This document shows positions 51,198-60,154 of a DNA stretch of 64,000 nt, piece after piece. The stretch's first letter is position 1. Each line of letters opens with the position of its first letter. A program made the translations under genes and the position numbers. This stretch comes from Tsukamurella paurometabola (GTDB lineage: Bacteria; Actinomycetota; Actinomycetes; Mycobacteriales; Mycobacteriaceae), in assembly GCF_900631615.1 (NCBI RefSeq), contig NZ_LR131273.1, forward strand, positions 1,674,001-1,738,000. The letters are read 5' to 3'. The notes under the pieces are model-generated. The model searched no databases and was not told where the DNA came from. It saw only the letters and a list, made by a program, of their open reading frames with translations.

Positions 51198-51416
51198 GTG
51201 GATGACGACGAGAACCCGGTGCGGGCGCGGCGCCGCGCGCAGCGGATCACCCAGGCTGAACTGGCCGGCGCGGTCGGCGTGAGCCGGCAGACCGTGGTCT
51301 CGGTGGAGAAGGGTGACTACGCCCCCAGCGTCTACCTGGCGCTGAAGCTCGCCCGGGCGCTCGACACCACGGTCGAGCATCTGTTTCCCCTGAAGGAGGA
51401 CGATCATGTCGGCTGA
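51198..51416 (+). CDS. Small XRE-family regulator
   Basis: A 72-aa protein consisting of one helix-turn-helix: RARRRAQRITQAELAGAVGV then SRQTVVSVEKGDYAPSVYLA and LKLARALDTTVEHLF. It resembles the short single-domain (YgzD/YozG-like) repressors. The GTG at 51198 is chosen because tandem operators end just before it; an extension reaches 51072. The following membrane protein gene overlaps by 11 bases. Such pairs are common and poorly characterised. Confidence 0.85.
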   Translation: MDDDENPVRARRRAQRITQAELAGAVGVSRQTVVSVEKGDYAPSVYLALKLARALDTTVEHLFPLKEDDHVG

Positions 51417-51897
51417 GAGTCGCATCGAGGACTTCATCCTCGCCCCGTCGGACCCCGCGTGGGGCGACGAGCGCAATCGCGAGGAGTACTACCGGGCGAT
51501 GTCCGTGGGCTACTACTGGGCGGCGCCGGCGGCGCTCGTGGCGTCCCTGATCGCGGCGGCGGAGGGCGCCCGGATCACCGCGGTGGCCGTGTTGCTCCTG
51601 CTGCTCGCGACGCAGTTGGCGGCGTACCGCTACTGCAGCAGGCACGACGTCCCGGTGGCATCGATCTCGCGCGCCTTCCTCACCCCGAAGCGCAAGGCGG
51701 TGACCGCGGCGATCGTGATCCCCTACCTCGCGGTGTGGCTCTCGCTCCAACTGGACCGCGACCCGAGCACCATCGCGGGTGCCGCGGTCGGCGGACTGGT
51801 CGGGGCGGGCATCGCGGGTGTCGCGGTCCTCCGCGCGGCCCGAGCCGAGCGCCGCCGGGAGGCCGCGGCGGCCGCCGACGACGACGTATTCGAATAA
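51406..51897 (+). CDS. Membrane protein paired with the XRE regulator
   Basis: A 163-aa protein with four hydrophobic segments: about residues 39-55, 58-72, 90-108 and 120-140. An acidic N terminus (IEDFILAPSDPAWGDERNRE) precedes them, and a charged tail follows. I do not recognise a named family; it resembles the small membrane partners (DUF2178-like) that accompany short XRE regulators. Translational overlap with the regulator suggests they act together. Confidence 0.75.
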   Translation: MSAESRIEDFILAPSDPAWGDERNREEYYRAMSVGYYWAAPAALVASLIAAAEGARITAVAVLLLLLATQLAAYRYCSRHDVPVASISRAFLTPKRKAVTAAIVIPYLAVWLSLQLDRDPSTIAGAAVGGLVGAGIAGVAVLRAARAERRREAAAAADDDVFE

Positions 51898-51926
51898 CGA
51901 AGGATCCATCGGTACGCTGTGACCTC

Positions 51927-52364
51927 GTGACCACCTCCGAAGCCGCTGATCGGGAACACCTCGATCTGAAGACGCAGCTGATCCGGTTCGTGCTGACCGG
52001 CGCGTTCTCGGCGGTCGTCGACCTGGGGATCACCCTGATCCTCACCATGGGCTTCGGTACGAGCGACTTCGTCGCGAAGACGGTGGGCTTCATCTGCGGC
52101 ACCACGACCGCCTACGTCCTCAACCGGCGGTGGACGTTCCAGGCCGAGCCGAGCACCAAGCGCCTCGTCGCGGTGTGGGCCCTGTACGTGACGATGTACG
52201 GGGTGCAGACGGGGCTCTACCTGGGCATCCTCGCGATGTTCCCGCCCTCGGGGGACGGCGCCTCCGAGTACGTCGTCCGCTCGATCGCCTTCGTGATCGC
52301 CCAGGGCACCGCGACCGTCGTCAACTTCATCGTCCAGCGCACGGTGATCTTCAAGCTGATGTGA
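51927..52364 (+). CDS. GtrA-family membrane protein
   Basis: A 145-aa protein with four membrane helices and the GtrA hallmark IRFVLTGAFSAVVDLGITLI and VGFICGTTTAYVLNRRWTF. M. tuberculosis Rv3789 is a GtrA protein beside dprE1, implicated in decaprenyl-phospho-arabinose handling. This copy is 11 kb from dprE1. The GTG at 51927 follows TACGCT by eight bases. The next gene, a GT-C glycosyltransferase, starts one base before this stop ends (TGATG), so they are coupled and may share a polyprenyl-linked sugar. Confidence 0.87.
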   Translation: MTTSEAADREHLDLKTQLIRFVLTGAFSAVVDLGITLILTMGFGTSDFVAKTVGFICGTTTAYVLNRRWTFQAEPSTKRLVAVWALYVTMYGVQTGLYLGILAMFPPSGDGASEYVVRSIAFVIAQGTATVVNFIVQRTVIFKLM

Positions 52365-54058
52365 TGGCCCCGGCACTGCGGCCGCGGCGAACACTGCTCG
52401 TCCCCGGGGTCCTCGCGCTCCTCGGCGTCCTCCTGTCGCTGTGGCACGGCGGGCGGCCGTCCGTCTGGTTCGACGAGCTCGCCACCGGCTCCGCCGTCGA
52501 CCGCTCGCCCGGCGAACTCTGGCACCTGCTGACGAACATCGACGCGGTGCACGGCCTCTACTACTGGGGCGTTCGTACCTTCTCCCTCGCCTTCGGAGTC
52601 GACGAGACCGCGCTGCGGGCGTTCTCCGCGCTCGGCGTCGGCGCGGCCACCGCGGCCTGCTACGTCCTCGCGCGGCGTCTCGGCGGCGAGACCTTCGCCC
52701 TGGTCGCCGGGGTGATCACGCTGGTCCTGCCGCGACTCACCTGGTCGGGCGTCGAGGCGCGCTCCTACTCCTGGGTGATCGCGTCCGCGGCACTCGTGCT
52801 GATCGCCGCGCACCGGGCGGCATCGTCGGCCGTGGCGGCCGGCACGGCGAGCGGACGTCGAGGCGACCCGCTCACCCGGGCCTGGCTCGCATACGGTGCG
52901 GCGCTGCTGCTGGCCACGGTGCTCTTCCTCTACTCCGCGACACTCGTGCTCGCGGTCGCGGTGGTGTTCCTCGCGGACGAGCGCACCCGCACCCGGGCCG
53001 TCCTGCGGCCGGCAGCGATCGCCTCCGCGGCCGCGGTCGTCCTCGCGAGCCCCGTCGTGATCCTCGCCGCCACGCAGCGCGATCAGGTGGCGTGGCTGCG
53101 TTGGCCGGGGTGGCGGATCTTCCAGAACGTCCTGGTCGATCAGTGGTTCGACCACTCGACGGCGTTCGCGGTGGCGGCGTGGCTCGTGATCGCCGTCGCC
53201 GCGCTGCTGTGGTGGCGGCGCGGCATCGGATCCGCGCGGGCGAGGGACGGTGGACCGGCAGATGCGGCACCGTCGGGCATGTCCCCCACGGACCTGGCCT
53301 CGGTGCTCCGCTACGGCCTGGCCGGCGCCCTGGTGCCGCTCGCGGCGATCCTGCTGGTCTCGCCGGTGGTCCCGTCCTACGTCGGGCGGTACGTGAGCTT
53401 CACGGTGCCCGGCGTGGTGCTCGTCCTCGCCGCCGCGGTCACGACGGTGGCGCGGCTGCTGCCCCGCCCGCGGGTCGCCGGCGCGGCGCTGCTCGTGGTG
53501 CTCGCGGTGACGGCGATTCCCGGCTACCTGTGGCAGCACAGCCCGCTGTCGAAGCCGGGCGGCAGCGATTTCAGCTACGCCGCCCGCTACATCCGCGACA
53601 ACGCGCGCCCCGGGGACTGCGTCTTCTTCCAGGTGCAGCCGAGCTGGGCGTGGCCCTCACTGCGGATCGCGCACGACGGCCTGCCCGGGATGTTCGACGG
53701 CCTGCACGACATGGGCAACGACGGTGACCGTCGCGAGGAGGGCAAGCTCTGGGACAAGGAGAAGGGCGTCAATCAGTGGGCGTCGTGGGCGGCCGACGAG
53801 TGCACCGCCGCCTGGGTGCTCACCGACGCCGATCGCGCCGAGGACGACTTCCGGCAGGAGAACGGGAACCTGTGGTGGACCTTTCGGCCGTTCCAGTTCA
53901 TGGGCACCGACATGCAGGTCTCGCTCGACTACGGCGGCCTCGCGGTGGTGCACCAGGAACAGTTCCACATCCTCCAGGTGGTGCACCTGGTGCAGCCGCC
54001 GCCCGCGGAGGGGCCGGACCCGCAGCCGCTCCCGCGGACGCGGCACACCTACTGGTGA
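52364..54058 (+). CDS. GT-C family glycosyltransferase (GT39/ArnT-like)
   Basis: A 564-aa inner-membrane protein. The first periplasmic loop holds VWFDELATGSAVDRSPGELW with the acidic DE pair expected of GT-C catalytic sites. About ten helices follow up to residue ~390, then a ~175-residue periplasmic C-terminal domain (YIRDNARPGDCVFFQ). It would use a polyprenyl-phosphate sugar donor. The start is fused to the GtrA stop. Donor and acceptor are unknown; a role in lipomannan or protein glycosylation is possible. Confidence 0.78.
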   Translation: MAPALRPRRTLLVPGVLALLGVLLSLWHGGRPSVWFDELATGSAVDRSPGELWHLLTNIDAVHGLYYWGVRTFSLAFGVDETALRAFSALGVGAATAACYVLARRLGGETFALVAGVITLVLPRLTWSGVEARSYSWVIASAALVLIAAHRAASSAVAAGTASGRRGDPLTRAWLAYGAALLLATVLFLYSATLVLAVAVVFLADERTRTRAVLRPAAIASAAAVVLASPVVILAATQRDQVAWLRWPGWRIFQNVLVDQWFDHSTAFAVAAWLVIAVAALLWWRRGIGSARARDGGPADAAPSGMSPTDLASVLRYGLAGALVPLAAILLVSPVVPSYVGRYVSFTVPGVVLVLAAAVTTVARLLPRPRVAGAALLVVLAVTAIPGYLWQHSPLSKPGGSDFSYAARYIRDNARPGDCVFFQVQPSWAWPSLRIAHDGLPGMFDGLHDMGNDGDRREEGKLWDKEKGVNQWASWAADECTAAWVLTDADRAEDDFRQENGNLWWTFRPFQFMGTDMQVSLDYGGLAVVHQEQFHILQVVHLVQPPPAEGPDPQPLPRTRHTYW

Positions 54059-54166
54059 GCCGGGGCCGCGCGACGTTTCGTTAGGCGCATATACGACTTT
54101 GTCGGTCGTGTCCACCCTTGTCCGGTGTGACATTTCCGGGGTTGCCCCGCGGCGCGGGCGTCGAGA

Positions 54167-54192
54167 CGATCATTACGCACAGGTAACGATCG
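54167..54192. promoter_or_regulatory. Inverted repeat before the FAD/NAD(P)-binding protein gene
   Basis: CGATCATTAC, six-base spacer GCACAG, GTAACGATCG: arms match at nine of ten positions. It ends 13 bases before the GTG at 54206, next to a GAGGGGAG ribosome site. It is a candidate operator; the binding protein is not encoded adjacent. Confidence 0.6.
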
Positions 54193-54205
54193 AGGGGAGA
54201 GCGTC

Positions 54206-55714
54206 GTGGTGTCAGTCGGGATCGTCGGAGGGGGTGCCGCGGCCGTGAGCCTGCTGCGGCAGCTGCCCGTGAGCGACGATCTGTCCGTCTCCGTCTACGC
54301 CGACCGGGTCATCGGCCCGGGCCGGGCGTACGCGGAGGAGTCCGATTCGGCCCTGCTGAACCGGCAGGCGTTCGCGATGTCGATCTCCGCGGAGCAGCCC
54401 GACGAGTTCGTCGACTGGTGCCGGGCGAACGAGCCGGAGCTCCTCGTCGACGGCGGACACAGCTTCGTCCCGCGCTGGGCGTACGGCCGCTACCTGCGGC
54501 AGTGCACGCAGGCCCGCGCGGTCGAGTTCGGCGACTCGCTCACCAGGATCACCGGACGCGTCACCGACGCGGCGCGGGAGGGCGATCTCTGGCGGCTCGT
54601 CGTGCACCGCCCCGGGTTCGCCCCGGAGACCTACCGGCACGACGTCGTCGTACTCGCGCTGGGCTCGAGCCCGCCCGCGGATCCGTACCGGCTCGAGGGC
54701 ACCGAGCACTACACGCAGGACCCGTACCCGGTCGACGAGTGGCTGCCGACCGTTCTCGCCGGCGACTCCGCCGCCGTGATCGGCACCGGCCTCAGCGCGA
54801 TCGACGTCGCGCTGGCCGTGCGCTCCCGCGGCTGGGGCGGCCACCTGCTGATGGCCTCGCGCCAGGGCATCCTGCCCGACGTGCGCAGCGACCTCGAGCC
54901 GCTCGACTTCGATCCCGATGTGGGCGCGCTCATCCGGCGCGTGCGCCTGCGGCACGGCGGCCTCGAGTGGGAGGACGTGGTGAACATCGTCGACTACCTC
55001 GCCGTGGGCGAGGGACTGCGCCGGTCCGAGGTACGGGCCGCGTTCCGCGCGATCGCCGAGCCCGCCGGGCCCCGGCTGGCGGGCTTCTCCGGGCGTCCGG
55101 CGTCGATCGCGCCGGAGGTGCAGCGGCTCGTGATCTGCGTGGCCCAGTACTACGCCAACGACCTGTGGTCGGCGATGACCCGCTCGGCGCGGTCGGCCAT
55201 GGTCGCGACGGTGCACGCGCCCTTCCAGGCGCTCGCCAACCCCCTGCCCGCCCGGAGCGCGCAGGTGCTCGGGGACATGGTGGTCGACGGTGCGCTGACC
55301 GTCCGGCACGGCGTGCGCGACGTGGCGCCGTCGGCCTCCGGGCTGGTGGTGAGCAGCGCCGACGGCGACGAGGCGGTCCAGCACGTGGTCAACGCGACCC
55401 GGACGCCGGCCGGGGCGCCGTCGGGCGCGGCCGCCAGCCTGGTCTCCTCGCTCGTCTACGCGGGGACCGCGCGGCGCAATCCCTACGGTGGACTGCGGAT
55501 CAACGTGGACGACAACGCGATCGTCGGCCGCGACGGCGCATCGGTGCCGGGGCTGTACGCACTCGGCGAGATCGCCTCGGGCGATCTCTACTACATCAGC
55601 AGCATCGCGAAGATCCGCCGCCGCGCCCGCGCGGTGGCGCGGTCGATCGCCGAGCGGGTGCATCCGGCGGTGCCGCAAGCGGATCCGGTGCAGGTGGCGG
55701 TGTCCGGTGGCTGA
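54206..55714 (+). CDS. FAD/NAD(P)-binding oxidoreductase (PF13454 type)
   Basis: A 502-aa flavoprotein. The N-terminal Rossmann motif is GIVGGGAAAVSLLRQL and a second nucleotide-binding motif is VIGTGLSAIDVALAVRSRGW (about residues 191-210). A C-terminal VPGLYALGEIASGDLYY closes the FAD site. Members of this family are poorly characterised; some are tied to amino-acid or siderophore N-hydroxylation. GTG at 54206 or 54209 are both possible starts. The next gene, an MFS exporter, overlaps by eight bases, so the enzyme and exporter probably serve one small molecule. Confidence 0.8.
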   Translation: MVSVGIVGGGAAAVSLLRQLPVSDDLSVSVYADRVIGPGRAYAEESDSALLNRQAFAMSISAEQPDEFVDWCRANEPELLVDGGHSFVPRWAYGRYLRQCTQARAVEFGDSLTRITGRVTDAAREGDLWRLVVHRPGFAPETYRHDVVVLALGSSPPADPYRLEGTEHYTQDPYPVDEWLPTVLAGDSAAVIGTGLSAIDVALAVRSRGWGGHLLMASRQGILPDVRSDLEPLDFDPDVGALIRRVRLRHGGLEWEDVVNIVDYLAVGEGLRRSEVRAAFRAIAEPAGPRLAGFSGRPASIAPEVQRLVICVAQYYANDLWSAMTRSARSAMVATVHAPFQALANPLPARSAQVLGDMVVDGALTVRHGVRDVAPSASGLVVSSADGDEAVQHVVNATRTPAGAPSGAAASLVSSLVYAGTARRNPYGGLRINVDDNAIVGRDGASVPGLYALGEIASGDLYYISSIAKIRRRARAVARSIAERVHPAVPQADPVQVAVSGG

Positions 55715-56918
55715 GGCGAGTGCGGTCGCGGAGCGACAGGAAGCCGTCGTGAGCGCGCCGGGCCGCTGGACCACGATCATGCTGCTGGTGGCGGTCACGG
55801 CGCCGCAGCTCGGGCTGAGCCTGCTCAACCCGTCGACGCCGCAGATGGCGCTCGACCTGCACACCTCCATCTCGGCCGTGCAACTCACCCTCTCCTGCTA
55901 CATGGCGGGGTACGCGGTCTCGATGTTCGCCGCGGGCGTGCTCGCGGACCGGTTCGACGCCCGCGCCCTGCAGGCGCTGGGCCTCGTGCTGTTCGCGCTG
56001 GGCGGCGTGCTCGCGGCGGGGGCGCCGACGGTGGCGGTGCTCGGCGTCGCGCGGTTCGTGCAGGCGGTCGGTGGAACGTCGGCGACGGTGCTGTGCCGCT
56101 TGGTGATCCAGCGCCGGTATCCGACCGACGCGCGGATGCACCTGCTCACCTCGCTGTCGATCGTGATCGCCGCGACGCCCGCCCTCTCGCCCTTCCTGGG
56201 GTCGGCGCTCGTGCAGGTGGCGCCCTGGCGTGCGCTCTTCCTCGGCCTCGCCGCGGTCGGGTTGGTGCTGGCCCTCGCGTTCCTGCGTCTCGTACCGACG
56301 GCCGCCCCGTCGACGCCCGTCGCACCGACGCCGCGCGCCATCGGCCGCGGCATCGCGGAGGCGTTCGCGCGCAGGGGATTCCATCGGCACGCGGTGGTGA
56401 TCTCACTGGCGTGGATGGGGTACTTCCTGTTCATCGAGCAGTCGGCGTTCATCCTGCAGGGGCTGCACGGGGCGACCGAGATCCAGTACGGGCTGCTGCT
56501 CATCGTTCCGGCACTCGGCTACATCGCCGGCAGCGTCGTGATCCGGCGGGCGGCCGTCGCACGGATCGCGGTGCGGCTGTGCACGATCGGCTCGGCGATC
56601 GGCGCCGCCACCCTGATCCTCCTGGCGGCGACCGGGGTCCCGACGGCGGCCGCCGTGGTGCTCCCGCTCGCCGTCGGCTTCCTCGGCGTCGGTGCGGCGA
56701 TCCCGTTCGCGCAGGCCGGGTTGCTGGAGCTGGACCTGAAGGCGCAGGGCGTCGGCGCCGGGTTGTTCTTCTTCGTCCAGATGGGGGCGGGCGCCCTGTA
56801 CTCCGTGGTGGTGGAGGCGCTGCACCTGCGGTCGGCCGTGAGCACGTCGGTGGCGATCGGGCTGCCGTTGCTCGCGCTGGCGGCGGTCGTCTGGGGGACC
56901 ACCCGCGCGAGGGCGTGA
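55707..56918 (+). CDS. MFS transporter (Bcr/CflA-like exporter)
   Basis: A 403-aa major facilitator with about twelve helices. The motif-A-like loop GVLADRFDARALQALGLVLF lies after helix 2, and the motif-C-like region is IVIAATPALSPFLGSAL in helix 5. It resembles drug/metabolite exporters of the Bcr/CflA group. The GTG at 55707 overlaps the upstream stop. Coupling to the flavoenzyme suggests export of its product or removal of its toxic substrate. Confidence 0.83.
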   Translation: MAEASAVAERQEAVVSAPGRWTTIMLLVAVTAPQLGLSLLNPSTPQMALDLHTSISAVQLTLSCYMAGYAVSMFAAGVLADRFDARALQALGLVLFALGGVLAAGAPTVAVLGVARFVQAVGGTSATVLCRLVIQRRYPTDARMHLLTSLSIVIAATPALSPFLGSALVQVAPWRALFLGLAAVGLVLALAFLRLVPTAAPSTPVAPTPRAIGRGIAEAFARRGFHRHAVVISLAWMGYFLFIEQSAFILQGLHGATEIQYGLLLIVPALGYIAGSVVIRRAAVARIAVRLCTIGSAIGAATLILLAATGVPTAAAVVLPLAVGFLGVGAAIPFAQAGLLELDLKAQGVGAGLFFFVQMGAGALYSVVVEALHLRSAVSTSVAIGLPLLALAAVVWGTTRARA

Positions 56919-56946
56919 CGCGCACCACAGCGCCGCCGGAATTATT

Positions 56947-56968
56947 CGGACCGAGGTCCGGTTATAGT
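56947..56968. promoter_or_regulatory. doxX promoter with palindrome
   Basis: CGGACC-GA-GGTCCG (56947-56960) is a perfect palindrome. It is followed by TATAGT (56963-56968), a probable -10. A ~45-base leader with a GAGGAG ribosome site leads to the ATG at 57017, so this gene, unlike many here, is not leaderless. Confidence 0.5.
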
Positions 56969-57016
56969 TCCCGTGTCGCGGCGCAGGGTGCGCCGCCTCG
57001 AACGAGGAGCTTCACC

Positions 57017-57433
57017 ATGGACGTCGTTTTCCTGATCGGCCGCATCCTGCTCGCGGTCCTGTTCGTCATGTCGGCCGTCGGACACTTCACCGCCGCCGAC
57101 GGGATGGCGCAGTACGCCGCCGCCAAGAAGGTGCCCGCCGCCAAGCTGGCCGTGGTCGGCAGCGGTGTCGTCGCGCTGCTCGGCGGCCTGTCGCTGATCC
57201 TGGGCGTGTGGATCGACCTGGGCGCGCTGCTGCTCGTGCTGTTCCTGCTGCCCGTCACGCTGATGATGCACGACTTCTGGAAGGCCGTGGATCCCGAGGC
57301 CAAGCAGACCGAGATGATCTCGTTCAACAAGAACCTCGCCCTCATCGGCGGCGCGCTGATCCTGTTCTACTTCGTCAACGTCACCCAGTCGGTGCCGCTG
57401 GGCCTCACCGGCCCGCTGTTCCCGGCCTGGTGA
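57017..57433 (+). CDS. DoxX-family membrane protein
   Basis: A 138-aa protein with four helices and the DoxX pattern LIGRILLAVLFVMSAVGHFT at the N terminus. Family members are small inner-membrane redox-related proteins; in mycobacteria one forms a complex with superoxide dismutase and a thiol oxidoreductase. No partner is adjacent here. It ends before a bidirectional terminator shared with the converging acyl-CoA synthetase. Confidence 0.87.
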   Translation: MDVVFLIGRILLAVLFVMSAVGHFTAADGMAQYAAAKKVPAAKLAVVGSGVVALLGGLSLILGVWIDLGALLLVLFLLPVTLMMHDFWKAVDPEAKQTEMISFNKNLALIGGALILFYFVNVTQSVPLGLTGPLFPAW

Positions 57434-57450
57434 CCGCTTCCTGAACACGC

Positions 57451-57491
57451 GTTCGGCCCCGGGCCCGCTTCCTGCGGATCCGGGGCCGAAC
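57451..57491. terminator. Bidirectional terminator between doxX and the acyl-CoA synthetase
   Basis: GTTCGGCCCCGG (57451-57462) and its perfect complement (57480-57491) form a 12-bp GC-rich stem with a 17-base loop. It lies between two converging genes, 18 bases after one stop and 11 bases after the other. Confidence 0.8.
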
Positions 57492-57501
57492 ACGTCGTAC
57501 G

Positions 57502-59136
57502 TCAGTCCTTCGGGAGCTCCCGGCGGACGATCTTGCCCGTGGGGTTGCGGGGCAGCGTGTCGAGGAAGACCACGTCGCGCGGGACCTTGAACCGGGCCAG
57601 GTTGCCGCGCACGAACTCCTTGAGCTCCTTGACGAGAGCCTCCTCGTCGGAGGGGGCGCCGCCATCGATCACGACGAAGGCCCGCAGGCGCTGGCCGAAC
57701 TCGGGATCCGGCACGCCGATCACCGCGGCCTCCACCACGTCGTCGCGGGTGACCAGCAGGTTCTCCACCTCGAGCGGGTAGACGTTCTCGCCGCCCGAGA
57801 CGATCATGTCGTCGTCACGACCGTCGATGTGCAGCAGGCCGTGCTCGTCCCAGTGGCCCATGTCGCCCGACGAGAGGTGGCCGTCGATGATCTGCTTGGT
57901 GCGGCCGTCGCTGTAGCCCTCGAAGGGCGCGCCGGCGCGCACGAAGACGCGGCCCCGCTTGCCCACGCCCTCGACCAGCCGATCGTTCTCGTCGTACAGG
58001 CGGACCGTCGTGAGCACCGGCGGCTTCCCGACCGTGCCGGGCGCCGTGCGGAGGTCCTTCGGCTGCGCGACGGTGGCGACCGCGACCTCGGTCGAGCCGT
58101 ACACGTTGTAGAGCACGTCGCCGAACACGTCCTGGAACTTCTCCGACAGCTCGGGGGAGACCGCGGAACCGGCCACGACCACGGACTTCAGGCAGCTGGT
58201 GTCGTACTTCGCGAGGGTCTCCGCAGGCAGGCTCAGCATGCGGGTGAGCATCGTGGGGACCGCGACCAGCATGTCGGCGCGGTTGTCCGCGATCAGCTTG
58301 AGGGTGTTCTCCGGATCGAACCGGCGCATCGTCACGGTGGTACAGCCGACGGACATGCCGGCCGACCACATGGCGAAGCCGGTGGAGTGGAAGATCGGCG
58401 AGGCGATGACCACGGTGCCGCGGCGCTGGAAGGGGATGCGATCGACGAGCATCGCGGTCGCGAGCGAGGGCACCTTGCTGCGGGTCGCGCCCTTCGGCAG
58501 CCCGGTGGTGCCCGACGTCAGGATGATGAAGCCGCCCTGCTTCTCCGGCGGCGGGACGCGCTTGGCGTCGCGCCCCAGGATGAGCTGGTCGATGGTCTTC
58601 GCGCCCTGGGGCACCTCGTCGGCATCGTCGACCCAGGTCAGGTACTGCGGCATGTCGTCGGGCAGCGCGTCGAGAAGCGAGGTGAACTCGCTGTCGTGGA
58701 ACACGGCCTGCACCTTCTCGCGCTCGCAGACCTCGGCGAACTGGGGCTTGGCGAAGCCGGTGTTCATCATGGCCAGGCGCATGCCGGCGCGGGCGGCGGC
58801 GCTGATGATGAGCAGCAGGCCGCGGTGGTCGCGGGCGAGGACGGCGATGACGTCGCCGGACTTGAGGCCCGACGCGCGCAGGCCGCGGGCCAGGGCGTTC
58901 GACTGCGCCTCGTACTGCGCGTAGGTGAGGGTGCCGCGTTCGTCGACGATCGCGATGCGGTCCGGGTTCTCGGCGGCGCCCTTGATCACCAGCGCGGCCT
59001 GCGGGCCGTACTGCCGGTTGTAGCCGAGCGCGCGCAGCGCCACGTCGGGGCGTGTCGGGTCCACGACCCGGCGCTGGAGCATGCGCAGCAGGGCGTGGCC
59101 CTGCGGAAGAAGATCGGAGACCAGGCTCGTTCCCAT
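57502..59136 (-). CDS. Fatty-acyl-CoA synthetase (FadD type)
   Basis: A 544-aa AMP-forming ligase. Motifs are ILTSGTTGLPKGATRSK (P-loop-like, about residue 215), YGSTEVAVA, the SGDMGHWDEHGLLHIDGRDD hinge region and the catalytic Lys motif NPTGKIVRREL at the C terminus. It activates fatty or aromatic acids as CoA thioesters. The ATG at 59136 lies seven bases after TATCAT on the minus strand, which fixes the start; an upstream in-frame extension of 16 codons exists. It resembles mycobacterial FadD12. The chain length is unknown. Confidence 0.88.
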   Translation of the reverse strand: MGTSLVSDLLPQGHALLRMLQRRVVDPTRPDVALRALGYNRQYGPQAALVIKGAAENPDRIAIVDERGTLTYAQYEAQSNALARGLRASGLKSGDVIAVLARDHRGLLLIISAAARAGMRLAMMNTGFAKPQFAEVCEREKVQAVFHDSEFTSLLDALPDDMPQYLTWVDDADEVPQGAKTIDQLILGRDAKRVPPPEKQGGFIILTSGTTGLPKGATRSKVPSLATAMLVDRIPFQRRGTVVIASPIFHSTGFAMWSAGMSVGCTTVTMRRFDPENTLKLIADNRADMLVAVPTMLTRMLSLPAETLAKYDTSCLKSVVVAGSAVSPELSEKFQDVFGDVLYNVYGSTEVAVATVAQPKDLRTAPGTVGKPPVLTTVRLYDENDRLVEGVGKRGRVFVRAGAPFEGYSDGRTKQIIDGHLSSGDMGHWDEHGLLHIDGRDDDMIVSGGENVYPLEVENLLVTRDDVVEAAVIGVPDPEFGQRLRAFVVIDGGAPSDEEALVKELKEFVRGNLARFKVPRDVVFLDTLPRNPTGKIVRRELPKD

Positions 59137-59206
59137 GACGACGATGATAGAGGCACGCCGGGCGCTCTGTTGAGCCCCCTTCAATAAGCGTGGTCGTCGC
59201 AGTGGT

Positions 59207-60154
59207 TCAGGGTCGGGTGAACCGCTCGTCGCGGCCCAGCTTCCGCAGTCGCAGCCACTCGCGGAAACCCGCCACGTCGCGCCGCTGCACCAGGAAGAAC
59301 CAACCGAACCTCGCCCACTCCTGGGGGATCAGCTTCCGCATCCCGGGCTGGGACTGCAGGTAGCCGCGGTTGCGGTAGGTGAAGAAGCGCTTGGTCTCGT
59401 TGTCCGGGTACTGGGTGTGCATGCGCCCGCCGAGGATGGGCCGGAACTCGTCGGCGCCGTTCGGGTGCAGGTACGCGGTGGTCAGGCAGGTGCCGAAGGG
59501 CAGTCCGGAGCGGACCAGGCGGCGGTGCACCTCCACCTCGTCACCGCGGATGAACAGCCGCAGGTCCGGCACGCCGACGGCCGCGACCGTGTCCTTGCGG
59601 AAGAGTGCGCCGTTGAAGAGGGAGGCGATGCCGAGGAGCACGTCGTCCGACGGTGCCGCGGGATCGACGAGCTCCGACCGCTTGCGCCGCCAGACCAGGC
59701 CGCGGCGCAGCGGGAAGGCGAGCGTCTCGGGATCGTCGATGGTCGCGACCACGGGCGAGACCTCGGCGAGGCCGTGCCGCTCCGCGCAGCCCAGCAGTGT
59801 GCCGAGGACCTGAGGGCCCTCGGGCCGGCCGTCGTCGTCGGCGAGCCAGATCCAGTCGGCGCCCAGCGCGAGGGCGTGCAGCATGCCGAGGGCGAAGCCG
59901 CCGGCGCCGCCCAGGTTGAACCGCGAGGGCAGGTAGGTCGTGGCGACGGGCTGTGATTCGACCAGCAGGCGCACCTCGTCCTGGGCCGCGTTGTCGACCA
60001 CGATCAGGTGGTCGACGGGGCGCTCCTGCGAGCTGAGCACGTCGAGGGACTTCGCGAGCAGGCCCGCCCGGTCGTGGGTGACGACGACGGCGATGACGGT
60101 GCCGGCACCGTCGGGCGCACGATCGGGCACCGTCGGCCCGGTCCCGTCAGTCAT
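59207..60154 (-). CDS. glfT1: Galactofuranosyltransferase GlfT1
   Basis: A 315-aa GT-A (GT2) enzyme that adds the first galactofuranose residues to the decaprenyl-linked disaccharide in arabinogalactan synthesis. The nucleotide-sugar region has VVVTHDRAGLLAKSLDVLSS and VDNAA, the metal-binding DDD is in WIWLADDDGRP (about residues 105-107), and FIRGDEVEVHRR matches the acceptor/base region of GlfT proteins. Its start overlaps the wzt stop by eight bases. Orthologue of Rv3782 by sequence pattern and neighbours. Confidence 0.9.
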   Translation of the reverse strand: MTDGTGPTVPDRAPDGAGTVIAVVVTHDRAGLLAKSLDVLSSQERPVDHLIVVDNAAQDEVRLLVESQPVATTYLPSRFNLGGAGGFALGMLHALALGADWIWLADDDGRPEGPQVLGTLLGCAERHGLAEVSPVVATIDDPETLAFPLRRGLVWRRKRSELVDPAAPSDDVLLGIASLFNGALFRKDTVAAVGVPDLRLFIRGDEVEVHRRLVRSGLPFGTCLTTAYLHPNGADEFRPILGGRMHTQYPDNETKRFFTYRNRGYLQSQPGMRKLIPQEWARFGWFFLVQRRDVAGFREWLRLRKLGRDERFTRP

